Assembly: GCA_023230265.1 (NCBI GenBank)
Contig: JALNXR010000085.1
Span: 1-8,093 of the forward strand
Direction of reading: 5' to 3'
Length of the DNA stretch: 8,093 nucleotides
Origin: Bacteroidales bacterium
Lineage (GTDB): Bacteria; Bacteroidota; Bacteroidia; Bacteroidales; UBA932
Shown in pieces: positions 1-6,429 of the stretch (position 1 is the stretch's first letter; every line of letters begins with the position of its first letter). Made by a program: the position numbers and the translations under genes. The notes beneath the pieces are model-generated. The model was not told the origin of the DNA, ran no database searches, and saw nothing but the letters and a program-made list of their open reading frames with translations.

Positions 1-376
1 CTGCAATCATGATCTTTTTTAAAATCTCTTTTTTCAGCTCTTCTGCTGCAATAATTTGCTCAGCATCTATCCTTCTTTTTTCCAGAATATCTTTTGCCTT
101 TGTGAAGAAACTTTTAAGTTTTGCAGGCCTTGCAAGGTAGAAATCAATAGTTTTAATAAACTCATCTGTAGTGTAACCATACTTGTTAAATACTGGTTCG
201 TACAAAAGCATTGTATCTGCTCTCTGAACCCTGTTGAAATCTACCGTTATGGCTTTGTCTGTCAGGTAAAGATCAGCAAGAAGCGACGGAAATATCTCTG
301 CGTCAACTACCCCCCGTGGTGAACAGGAGAAAAGAGAGAAGAGTGCTATTAGCAGCACAATTGATTGCTTAAGCAT
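1..376 (-). CDS. DUF4296-like lipoprotein, 3' end outside window
   Basis: This is the first 125 codons of a minus-strand gene whose C-terminus lies beyond the left edge. The ATG at 376-374 opens a short lipoprotein signal peptide: Lys3, a hydrophobic run over residues 5-16, and a lipobox Leu15-Phe16-Ser17-Cys18. The mature protein should therefore be lipid-anchored at Cys18 in the cell envelope. After the anchor comes a helical region with LLADLYLTDKAI (residues 32-43), YEPVFNKYGYTTDEF (59-73), FYLARPAKL (79-87) and a Lys/Glu-rich probable helix or coiled coil (about 92-125). This order, LadlY / Y..Vf.kyG...eeF / Yl..P.kl, resembles the Bacteroidota family DUF4296, whose function is unknown. 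The match is from memory of the family pattern. No Shine-Dalgarno is obvious, and the start was chosen because it gives an intact signal peptide. purD is divergent, 70 bp away. Confidence 0.8.
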   Translation of the reverse strand, partial: MLKQSIVLLIALFSLFSCSPRGVVDAEIFPSLLADLYLTDKAITVDFNRVQRADTMLLYEPVFNKYGYTTDEFIKTIDFYLARPAKLKSFFTKAKDILEKRRIDAEQIIAAEELKKEILKKIMIA

Positions 377-393
377 ATCAGATGAATAAAACA

Positions 394-401
394 CAAAGTT
401 A
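394..401 (-). promoter_or_regulatory. Candidate -7 promoter box for the lipoprotein gene
   Basis: Read on the minus strand, TAACTTTG is an exact match to the Bacteroidota sigma-ABfr -7 consensus TAnnTTTG. It lies 17 nt upstream of the lipoprotein ATG, so the leader would be only about 10 nt. I see no TTG or TTTG -33 element at the usual spacing, which makes this call tentative. Confidence 0.4.
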
Positions 402-414
402 ACTTTTTTATTCC

Positions 415-422
415 TATTTTTG
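415..422 (+). promoter_or_regulatory. Candidate -7 promoter box for purD
   Basis: TATTTTTG matches the Bacteroidota -7 consensus TAnnTTTG and lies 24 nt upstream of the purD ATG at 447. No convincing -33 TTTG is visible, since the spacer region is A/T-rich. The box is 13 bp from the oppositely oriented -7-like box of the lipoprotein gene, so polymerase binding at the two sites would be mutually exclusive if both are real. Confidence 0.4.
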
Positions 423-446
423 TTACCCTTTCAAGGTTATAAGATT

Positions 447-1742
447 ATGAGCAAAAAATACAATGTAATAGTGCTGGGTTCAGGCGGAAGAGAATCTGCT
501 CTGGTTTGGAGCATATCAAAAAGTCCGCTTCTGGGAAAACTTTACACCATTCCGGGAAATCCGGGAACAGGCAAATTATCAATTAACATTGATGCTGATA
601 TCAGGGACTTTAAAAAAATCTCCTCTCTTGCTGTTGAACTGTCGGCAGATATTGTTGTGGCAGGTCCGGAAGAGCCTCTTGTCAACGGTATTGGGGATCT
701 CTTCAGAGAGGATCCCGGGTTGAAAGATATTCTTTTTGTCGGTCCCGGAAGAAAAGGTGCCCAACTGGAGGGTAGCAAGCAGTGGGCAAAGGAGTTTATG
801 AAAAGACATGACATCCCTACGGCTGAGTATCGCTCGTTCGGCGTGGGGGAGGAGGATAATGCAGTTGATTATCTGAATCTTCTACAGCCTCCATATGTGC
901 TTAAGGCTGATGGGCTTGCTGCAGGTAAGGGAGTTGTGATACTATCCGATCCGGATGAGGCAGCCAGTGAAGTAAGGGCAATGCTGCATGGAAAATTCGG
1001 CAGTGCATCTTCCCGGGTTGTAATTGAACAATTTCTTACCGGGACCGAATTATCCGTTTTTGTTCTGACAGACGGGGATAGCTACATGGTTCTGCCGGAA
1101 GCAAAAGATTACAAAAGAGTGAATGATGGGGACAGCGGCCCCAATACAGGCGGGATGGGAGCTGTGAGTCCTGTCCCCTTTGCCGGTGCTGCCTTTATGG
1201 AAAAGGTAGAGAAGAGGATTATCATGCCGACTGTCGGGGGATTGAGAAGTGAGGGAATACCATACCGGGGATTTATATTCTTTGGATTGATCAATTGCAA
1301 GGGAGAACCCTATGTAATCGAGTACAATGTAAGGATGGGGGATCCGGAAACAGAGGCAGTACTGCCCAGGATTAAAAGCGACCTGCTCTCCCATCTCATC
1401 GCCGCGGCTGAGGGTAGACTTGCAAACGAGCAAATAGAGATCACGAAGGCTACGTCAGTCACAGGTGTAGCAACCTCTGGCGGTTATCCGGGCAATTATC
1501 AAAAAGGATTTGTAATTGAGGGGCTTGACTCTCTCGAAGATGCAATCGTTTTTCATTCAGGCACAAAAGTGTCGGATGACGGGCGGATTATTACCTCCGG
1601 CGGAAGAGTTCTGGCGGTTACTGTACTCGGGACCGGACTTGAGGATGCTGCCGGCCGCTTGTATAAATCTCTTTCGTTAATAAATTACGATAATATCTAT
1701 TACAGAAGAGACCTCGGTAAGGATCTTGTGAAATATCTATAG
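447..1742 (+). CDS. purD: Phosphoribosylamine-glycine ligase (GAR synthetase)
   Basis: This cytoplasmic ATP-grasp enzyme joins glycine to 5-phosphoribosylamine, giving GAR, ADP and phosphate (step 2 of de novo purine synthesis). The N-terminal domain opens with the Rossmann-like GSGGRE (residues 11-16) and has GPEEPLVNG (73-81). The ATP-grasp region carries KADGLAAGKGV (153-163), the conserved DGDSGPNTGGMG (227-238) and EYNVRMGDPETE (292-303) with the metal/ATP ligands. The C-terminal domain has SGGYPG (344-349), SGGRVLAVT (384-392) and a terminal YYRRDLG (418-424). At 431 aa it is normal length for PurD. The reading frame extends upstream to a TTG at 420, but the ATG at 447 puts the protein start just before the first beta strand as in the family, so I chose it. 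No frame damage is seen. A membrane protein gene follows after 16 bp, so the two are probably cotranscribed. Confidence 0.97.
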   Translation: MSKKYNVIVLGSGGRESALVWSISKSPLLGKLYTIPGNPGTGKLSINIDADIRDFKKISSLAVELSADIVVAGPEEPLVNGIGDLFREDPGLKDILFVGPGRKGAQLEGSKQWAKEFMKRHDIPTAEYRSFGVGEEDNAVDYLNLLQPPYVLKADGLAAGKGVVILSDPDEAASEVRAMLHGKFGSASSRVVIEQFLTGTELSVFVLTDGDSYMVLPEAKDYKRVNDGDSGPNTGGMGAVSPVPFAGAAFMEKVEKRIIMPTVGGLRSEGIPYRGFIFFGLINCKGEPYVIEYNVRMGDPETEAVLPRIKSDLLSHLIAAAEGRLANEQIEITKATSVTGVATSGGYPGNYQKGFVIEGLDSLEDAIVFHSGTKVSDDGRIITSGGRVLAVTVLGTGLEDAAGRLYKSLSLINYDNIYYRRDLGKDLVKYL

Positions 1743-1758
1743 AACCTTTTTTTGGACA

Positions 1759-2730
1759 ATGTCAAAAAGTTCAGGATATAATTTTGTTGTTTCTCCTCTT
1801 TTTCTGGGGATTCTGTGCTTAATAACTGTTATATCCGATTTTATATCAGGGGGATTTATTGCTGATAACGGTGAAACGGGAGCTGTTTTCCTGAAACTTC
1901 CACTAAACGGATATAGTACGGTAATTCTGTCGTTGATTGCGATAATTTCTCTTTTAGTCTTATTGTACAGATTCAATGAAATAAAAGCTTCTGCAGGTAA
2001 AAGCAGCCTTACCGTAATTCTGCTCTGTTTGCTGCTTATCTCTTCTGGTGAAGGATATCTGTCATTTCCTGAGAGATATATTTCTGCACTGATGGTTGCC
2101 GGTGCCCTTTATTACTCGGTATGCAAGGAGAGAAATCAGAGTGAACTGTTTCTGGCAAATTTTTTTATATCTGCTGCTGCCCTTGCCCAACCACTGGTTC
2201 TTTTCCTGATTCCTGTCATCCTCTATTTCTCACTTAGATCTTCTGTTACCAACGCCAGGAATATTGTAATTGCTCTCATCGGAATAATTCTGCCTTTTGT
2301 TATTACACTTTCAATACTTTTCCTTTTTAGAGTGGAGACCGATCTTTACTCTGTTTTTATATCGGTGGTTGAAAAAGCAGAATTATCCTTTCCATTCCGT
2401 GGGGGATTACCGGAAGCAGTATCAGGCATAGCTCTTTTTCTATACATACTTTTTTCTATTTATCACATCCTAAAGCGGATAAACAGATTTAAGGTTATTA
2501 AATCAAAATATTTTGCGAGAATTATCACACTGCTTGCAGTGTCAGCTGCGGTATCTCTGCTATACTCTTCTGATGAGACTGACATCCGGGCTATAACAGC
2601 AATACCCGCCTCCCTTGCGGCTGCCGAATACTCTGCTTCTGACAACTCTTCTCCGGGTAAGCGGGTATTATTGTTGGTACTCCTTATATTGTATGCTCTG
2701 TTAAAAATATCCAGAGCAGTTCAGCTGTGA
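1759..2730 (+). CDS. Polytopic membrane protein, possibly DUF6427-like
   Basis: This 323-aa protein is very hydrophobic, with about 8-10 predicted membrane segments by eye: near residues 11-33, 52-70, 83-100, 107-121, 128-158 (one or two), 168-191, 220-237, 253-270, 277-290 and 302-317. Charged loops include RFNEIKASAGK (71-81), RVETD (191-195) and a basic stretch at 239-254. There is no cleavable signal peptide, no soluble domain and no catalytic motif that I recognise. Its layout resembles the uncharacterised Bacteroidota family DUF6427: a loop near residue 75, then paired hydrophobic segments, then a GIILPF turn at 175-180. As I recall, that family occurs near purD in Flavobacteriia. The assignment is tentative and no transport substrate can be inferred. 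The ATG lies 16 bp after the purD stop, which favours cotranscription. Its stop is 2 bp from the stop of the convergent aminotransferase gene. Confidence 0.85.
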   Translation: MSKSSGYNFVVSPLFLGILCLITVISDFISGGFIADNGETGAVFLKLPLNGYSTVILSLIAIISLLVLLYRFNEIKASAGKSSLTVILLCLLLISSGEGYLSFPERYISALMVAGALYYSVCKERNQSELFLANFFISAAALAQPLVLFLIPVILYFSLRSSVTNARNIVIALIGIILPFVITLSILFLFRVETDLYSVFISVVEKAELSFPFRGGLPEAVSGIALFLYILFSIYHILKRINRFKVIKSKYFARIITLLAVSAAVSLLYSSDETDIRAITAIPASLAAAEYSASDNSSPGKRVLLLVLLILYALLKISRAVQL

Positions 2731-2732
2731 AA

Positions 2733-3932
2733 TCAGATAGTTCTTCCTGGGTATTGCTTAAGGGCAACCTCGAGGCATTTCATAGCTTCCTTAAGATCTT
2801 CCACTTTGAGTACATAGGCAATCCTAACTTCATTGGTGCCCTTGCCGGGAGTAGCATAGAATCCTGCAGCAGGCGCTACCATGACAGTCTTGTTCTCATA
2901 GTTAAACTCTTCCAGCAGCCACTTAGCGAACTTGTCGCTGTCATCAACCGGAAGCCTGGCAATTGTATAAAAGGCACCCATTGGCATGGGGGAGTAGACA
3001 CCCTCCATTTTATTTAGTGCCTCAATCATTACATTTCTTCTTGTGATGTACTCTTTCTTAACTGCATCAAAATACTCTTTGGGAGTTGCCAGGGCACCCT
3101 CTGAGGCAATCTGCCCCAATGCAGGAGAACAAAGCCTTGCCTGTGCAAATCTGAGAACACCTTTCATCACATCATTGTTCTTAGAAACGATTGCACCTAT
3201 TCTCACTCCGCAAAGGCTGTATCTCTTTGAAACCGAGTCAATGAGTATAACGTTTTCTTCAAGCCCCTTAAGGTGCATTGCAGAAAAATGAGGTTCGTCA
3301 GTATAGCAGAATTCTCTGTAAACCTCATCTGAATAGATAAATAGCTGATGTTTTTTTGCTATTTCACCGAGTTTTACGATCGATTCTTTAGAGTAAAGAG
3401 TACCTGTAGGATTGCCGGGATTACAGATTATAATTCCTTTTGTTCTTGGGGTAATATTCTTTTCAAACTCACTGATGTCAGGAAGGGCAAAACCGCTTTC
3501 TATTGTTGTTGGGATCGGCTTAAGAACAACATCGTTCAAAAGAGCAAATGAATTGTAATTAGTGTAGAATGGCTCCATGACTATCACCTCGTCACCCGGA
3601 TCGCATGTGACTGCGAGAGCAATCTGCAGAGCTTCACTACCTCCGGTGGTGATGTTTATGTCATTATAAGTTACATCAATACCAATATTCTGATAATATG
3701 TCGCCAGACCTTTCCTGTAGCTCTCTATACCGGCTGAGTGAGGATAGGAGACAAGTTCCAGTTTGATGTTTTTAACGGCATCCAGAGCCTCTCTGGGTGA
3801 GGCTATGTCTGGTTGGCCGATGTTAAGATGGTAGACTTTTACGCCCCTTTTCTTGGCAGCTTCTGCAAACGGAACCAGCTTTCTGATGGGAGAGGCCGGC
3901 ATTTTGTCTGCTTTCCTTGATAGTTTTAACAT
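2733..3932 (-). CDS. PLP-dependent class I/II aminotransferase (AspC-like)
   Basis: This is a 399-aa cytoplasmic fold-type I aminotransferase, full length for the aspartate aminotransferase superfamily. Landmarks in order are: LNIGQPD (residues 36-42, substrate loop); TGGSEAL (96-102, phosphate/cofactor loop); NPGNPTG (171-177) with Asn174 contacting PLP; YSDEVY (200-205) with Asp202 pairing to the pyridine nitrogen and Tyr205 to O3'; SVSKRYS (233-239) with Lys236 forming the Schiff base; GVRIG (242-246) with Arg244 binding cofactor phosphate; and NEVRIAY (367-373) with Arg370 as the alpha-carboxylate anchor. All catalytic residues are present. The amino donor and acceptor cannot be fixed from sequence. 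Glutamate/2-oxoglutarate with an aspartate, aromatic or other acid is usual in the group, so no symbol is given. The ATG at 3932 sits about 25-30 residues before the conserved substrate loop, as in the family. It is divergent from glutamine synthetase and convergent with the membrane protein gene. Confidence 0.93.
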   Translation of the reverse strand: MLKLSRKADKMPASPIRKLVPFAEAAKKRGVKVYHLNIGQPDIASPREALDAVKNIKLELVSYPHSAGIESYRKGLATYYQNIGIDVTYNDINITTGGSEALQIALAVTCDPGDEVIVMEPFYTNYNSFALLNDVVLKPIPTTIESGFALPDISEFEKNITPRTKGIIICNPGNPTGTLYSKESIVKLGEIAKKHQLFIYSDEVYREFCYTDEPHFSAMHLKGLEENVILIDSVSKRYSLCGVRIGAIVSKNNDVMKGVLRFAQARLCSPALGQIASEGALATPKEYFDAVKKEYITRRNVMIEALNKMEGVYSPMPMGAFYTIARLPVDDSDKFAKWLLEEFNYENKTVMVAPAAGFYATPGKGTNEVRIAYVLKVEDLKEAMKCLEVALKQYPGRTI

Positions 3933-4007
3933 TACCTGAAATTTTTTAATGGTTATTTATTTTGTTTTTAATCTATTTGGAGTGATAATAACTTATAAAA
4001 TAATCTT

Positions 4008-4015
4008 CAAAGATA
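4008..4015 (-). promoter_or_regulatory. Candidate -7 promoter box for the aminotransferase
   Basis: Minus-strand TATCTTTG matches TAnnTTTG exactly, 75 nt upstream of the aminotransferase ATG, which would leave a leader of roughly 65-70 nt. No clear -33 element is present, because the expected position falls in the A/T-rich arms of the adjacent inverted repeat. The box overlaps the outer arm of that repeat (4013-4048), so a protein bound there would compete with polymerase. Confidence 0.35.
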
Positions 4016-4048
4016 TCAAATTCTTTTATTTTTAAAAAGATTTGATAT
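4013..4048. repeat. Inverted repeat in the aminotransferase-glnN intergenic region
   Basis: The left arm is ATATCAAA (4013-4020), a one-base bulge, then TCTTTT (4022-4027). The right arm is AAAAGA (4035-4040) then TTTGATAT (4041-4048). That gives 14 complementary pairs around a 7-nt loop. It lies between two divergent promoters, so a transcriptional terminator is unlikely. A regulator operator, or a hairpin at the very start of the aminotransferase transcript region, fits the location better. The binding partner is unknown. Confidence 0.6.
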
Positions 4049-4156
4049 TAAAAACCATCGCAGATTCAGAGTGCTATTCTGCAAGTAAACTGTCATTCAA
4101 ACAGGTTGAGACTTTGGGATGATACTTCAATTATTAAGGTAGAGATTTGATTTTTC

Positions 4157-4202
4157 TTTGACAGATGTTTGAAGTGTATGCAAAAATTGTAATTTTGTCA
4201 AA
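4157..4202. repeat. Short inverted repeats bracketing the glnN promoter
   Basis: TTTGACA at 4157-4163 and its exact reverse complement TGTCAAA at 4196-4202 sit on either side of the -33/-7 promoter, about 39 bp centre to centre, which is close to four helical turns. The right copy overlaps the last bases of the -7 box. They could be paired operator half-sites, but 7-bp matches in A/T-rich DNA can also arise by chance. Confidence 0.3.
4168..4197 (+). promoter_or_regulatory. Bacteroidota-type promoter for glnN
   Basis: A -33 element TTTG (4168-4171) and a -7 element TAATTTTG (4190-4197, consensus TAnnTTTG) are separated by 18 bp, within the spacing known for the Bacteroides primary sigma factor. 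Transcription would begin around 4203-4205, leaving a leader of only about 15 nt before the ATG at 4220 and no Shine-Dalgarno. This is the best promoter in the window and probably drives glnN, purM and the exonuclease gene together. Confidence 0.7.
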
Positions 4203-4219
4203 TTAATCCTTTATTGTAT

Positions 4220-6409
4220 ATGAGCAGTTTCAGAAACAGGGCCCTCGATGAATTCGCAAATCACAGGGCTGAAAGATTTTTCATTGAAAACAGACCTGTA
4301 TCTGAGTATTTCGGTCAGAATGTTTTTGATGTTGAAAAGATGAGAAGATATCTCTCCGCAGAAGCTTTTGATGCTGTAAAAAGAGCAATAGAAAACGGAG
4401 AGAAGATAGACAGGGCTGTGGCAAACCAGATTGCCTCAGGAATGAAATCCTGGGCAATTGAGAGAGGTGCAACACATTACACTCACTGGTTCCACCCCCT
4501 TACAGATGCTACAGCAGAAAAGCACGAGGCTTTTGTAGACCCTTCAATAAACGGTGCAGTATTTGAAAATTTCCGTGGAGAAGCTCTGGTTCAACAGGAA
4601 CCGGACGCATCAAGTTTCCCCAACGGAGGATTGAGAAATACATTTGAAGCCCGGGGTTATACCGCGTGGGATCCAACATCCCCTGCCTTTATAATTGATC
4701 AGACACTCTGTATTCCTACTGTCTTTGTCGCTTACACGGGAGAGTCCCTGGACCATAAAACTCCCCATCTCAAATCCCTTCAAAGTCTGGATAAAGCGGC
4801 AACAGAGCTCTGCTCATTATTTGAAAACGATGTAAAAAGGGTTAATGTAATGCTCGGTATAGAGCAGGAGTATTTTGTGGTTGATGAGGCACTGTACAGG
4901 GCCAGGCCGGATCTTATGCTCTGCTCCAGAACCCTGCTGGGACATACATCTGCAAAAGACCAGCAGCTGGAGGATCACTACTTTGGTGCAATACCGCAAA
5001 GGGTGATGTGCTTTATGAAAGATTTTGAAACAGAAGCATATAAACTTGGAGTGGTACTTAAAACCAGACACAATGAGGTGGCTCCCAACCAGTTTGAATT
5101 TGCACCCTATTACGCCGAGGCTAATCTCTCTGTGGATCATAATCTTATGATGATGATACTTATGCGTAAGATCGCCAAAAGACACAAACTTAAGGTGATT
5201 TTTCACGAGAAACCCTTTGCAGGTGTCAACGGCTCCGGCAAACACTGTAACTGGTCTATGGTCACAGATACCGGTATCAACTTGCTCTCGCCCGGCTCAA
5301 CTCCAAGAACAAATCTGAGATTTCTCTCTTTCTTTGTCTCCGTAATAAAAGCTGTTTATGACCACCATGAACTGCTTATGTCTTCTGTAGCCTCTCTGAG
5401 CAACTCCTTCAGGCTTGGTGGAAATGAAGCTCCTCCGGCTGTTATGTCTGTCTTTGTCGGCCGTCTGTTATCTTCTGTTCTTGATTCAATAGAAAATATG
5501 TCAGTGGATGAAGATAATCCAGATCAGCTCTGCAACGAAAAACTCAACATAGTCAATAAGATTCCCGAGATTCTGCCTGATAACACGGACAGGAACAGAA
5601 CTTCTCCCTTCGCTTTTACAGGCAACAGGTTTGAATTCAGGGCTGTAGGATCATCCATGAATGTAGCATCTGCACTTTTTATACTCAATGCTGCGGTTTC
5701 TGAGCAGATCACAGCCTTTAAAAAACGTTGCGATGAGATTATCAATGGAGGTGCAGCTAAGGATGACGCAATAGTTGAAGTTATCCGGGAGTTTGTGATA
5801 GCTTCCAAAAAGATAAGATTTGAGGGGAACGGTTACAGCAGAGAGTGGCAGGAAGAGGCGAGAAAAAGAGGTTTAAAGGGTATAACTGATGTTCCCAGAG
5901 CATTTAAAGTATTTATGGAACCATCTGCTATTGCTCTTATGACCGATTCCGGAGTGTTGTCAAAAAGGGAGACAGAGGCAAGGTATGAGGTGATGAACGA
6001 GCTGTTTATCAAAAAGCTGCAGATTGAAGCCAGGGTGTTGGGAGATCTTACAATTAATCATATAATTCCAACGGCTATTAAATTTCAGAATTCCCTGATA
6101 GAAAATGTGTTAGGCATTAAGGAGCTATTTGGTGCGGAGGAGTACAAAATCATGACAGAGAGGCAGCTCTCAACAATTAAAAAGATCTCCGGGTATATTC
6201 AACAACTCAGGGAGGATTTTCATGCCCTCACCGGAGCCCGAAAGAGTGCAAACCAGATTGAGGATAATGCAGAAAAAGCGATATCCTACTCAGATACCGT
6301 TTTACCCTATATGTTCAAGATCCGGTCTGTAACTGACAAACTTGAAATGCTTGTCGACGATGAATTGTGGCCTTTACCTAAATACAGGGAGCTGCTCTTC
6401 TGGAGATAG
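4220..6409 (+). CDS. glnN: Glutamine synthetase type III
   Basis: This cytoplasmic enzyme condenses ammonia and glutamate to glutamine using ATP and is the main ammonium-assimilating enzyme of many Bacteroidota. The 729-aa length is that of GSIII, far longer than GSI or GSII (about 350-470 aa). The GSIII N-terminal region includes GMKSWA (residues 74-79), THYTHWFHPLTD (85-96) and QQEPDASSFPNGG (125-137). The catalytic core has GIEQEYFVVD (213-222), KTRHNEVAPNQFEFAP (281-296), FHEKPFAGVNGSGKH (328-342) and DNTDRNRTSPFAFTGNRFEF (454-473), which hold the metal and nucleotide ligands. The C-terminal extension ends in DDELWPLPKYRELLF (713-727). The ATG at 4220 was chosen over an in-frame TTG at 4214 because it yields the usual GSIII start and length. 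purM follows after 20 bp. GSIII forms dodecamers and is not known to use the adenylylation system of GSI, so control is probably transcriptional, by 2-oxoglutarate/nitrogen signals or feedback. Confidence 0.97.
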   Translation: MSSFRNRALDEFANHRAERFFIENRPVSEYFGQNVFDVEKMRRYLSAEAFDAVKRAIENGEKIDRAVANQIASGMKSWAIERGATHYTHWFHPLTDATAEKHEAFVDPSINGAVFENFRGEALVQQEPDASSFPNGGLRNTFEARGYTAWDPTSPAFIIDQTLCIPTVFVAYTGESLDHKTPHLKSLQSLDKAATELCSLFENDVKRVNVMLGIEQEYFVVDEALYRARPDLMLCSRTLLGHTSAKDQQLEDHYFGAIPQRVMCFMKDFETEAYKLGVVLKTRHNEVAPNQFEFAPYYAEANLSVDHNLMMMILMRKIAKRHKLKVIFHEKPFAGVNGSGKHCNWSMVTDTGINLLSPGSTPRTNLRFLSFFVSVIKAVYDHHELLMSSVASLSNSFRLGGNEAPPAVMSVFVGRLLSSVLDSIENMSVDEDNPDQLCNEKLNIVNKIPEILPDNTDRNRTSPFAFTGNRFEFRAVGSSMNVASALFILNAAVSEQITAFKKRCDEIINGGAAKDDAIVEVIREFVIASKKIRFEGNGYSREWQEEARKRGLKGITDVPRAFKVFMEPSAIALMTDSGVLSKRETEARYEVMNELFIKKLQIEARVLGDLTINHIIPTAIKFQNSLIENVLGIKELFGAEEYKIMTERQLSTIKKISGYIQQLREDFHALTGARKSANQIEDNAEKAISYSDTVLPYMFKIRSVTDKLEMLVDDELWPLPKYRELLFWR

Positions 6410-6429
6410 GCAGAAAAAATAAATTTAGT

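Larger units (their letters stand above)
3933..4219. other. Divergent regulatory region between aminotransferase and glnN
   Basis: This is the longest gene-free stretch in the window, at 287 bp. It is A/T-rich and has no convincing ORF. It holds the minus-strand -7 candidate (4008-4015), the 14-pair inverted repeat (4013-4048), the glnN promoter (4168-4197) and the flanking 7-bp repeats (4157-4202). The middle part, about 4050-4150, shows only a weak 5-bp hairpin (4060-4082) and nothing else I can interpret. Confidence 0.7.

Noticed and set aside
56..322. Plus-strand 88-codon open frame at the left edge
   Set aside because: It lies antisense to the lipoprotein gene, which has a clear signal peptide and family pattern. 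Its Cys/Phe-rich product looks like an out-of-frame shadow.
694..718. Near-palindrome around GGATCTCTTCAGAGAGGATCC in purD
   Set aside because: It is imperfect, lies inside a well-conserved coding frame and is not repeated elsewhere in the window.
4060..4082. Weak hairpin GCAGA...TCTGC in the glnN upstream region
   Set aside because: There are only five pairs with a 13-nt loop, which is expected by chance in a region of this size.
4817..5245. Minus-strand 142-codon open frame inside glnN
   Set aside because: It is antisense to the conserved catalytic core of glutamine synthetase, and its composition does not resemble a real protein. The same holds for the 127-codon frame antisense to purD (1050-1433).
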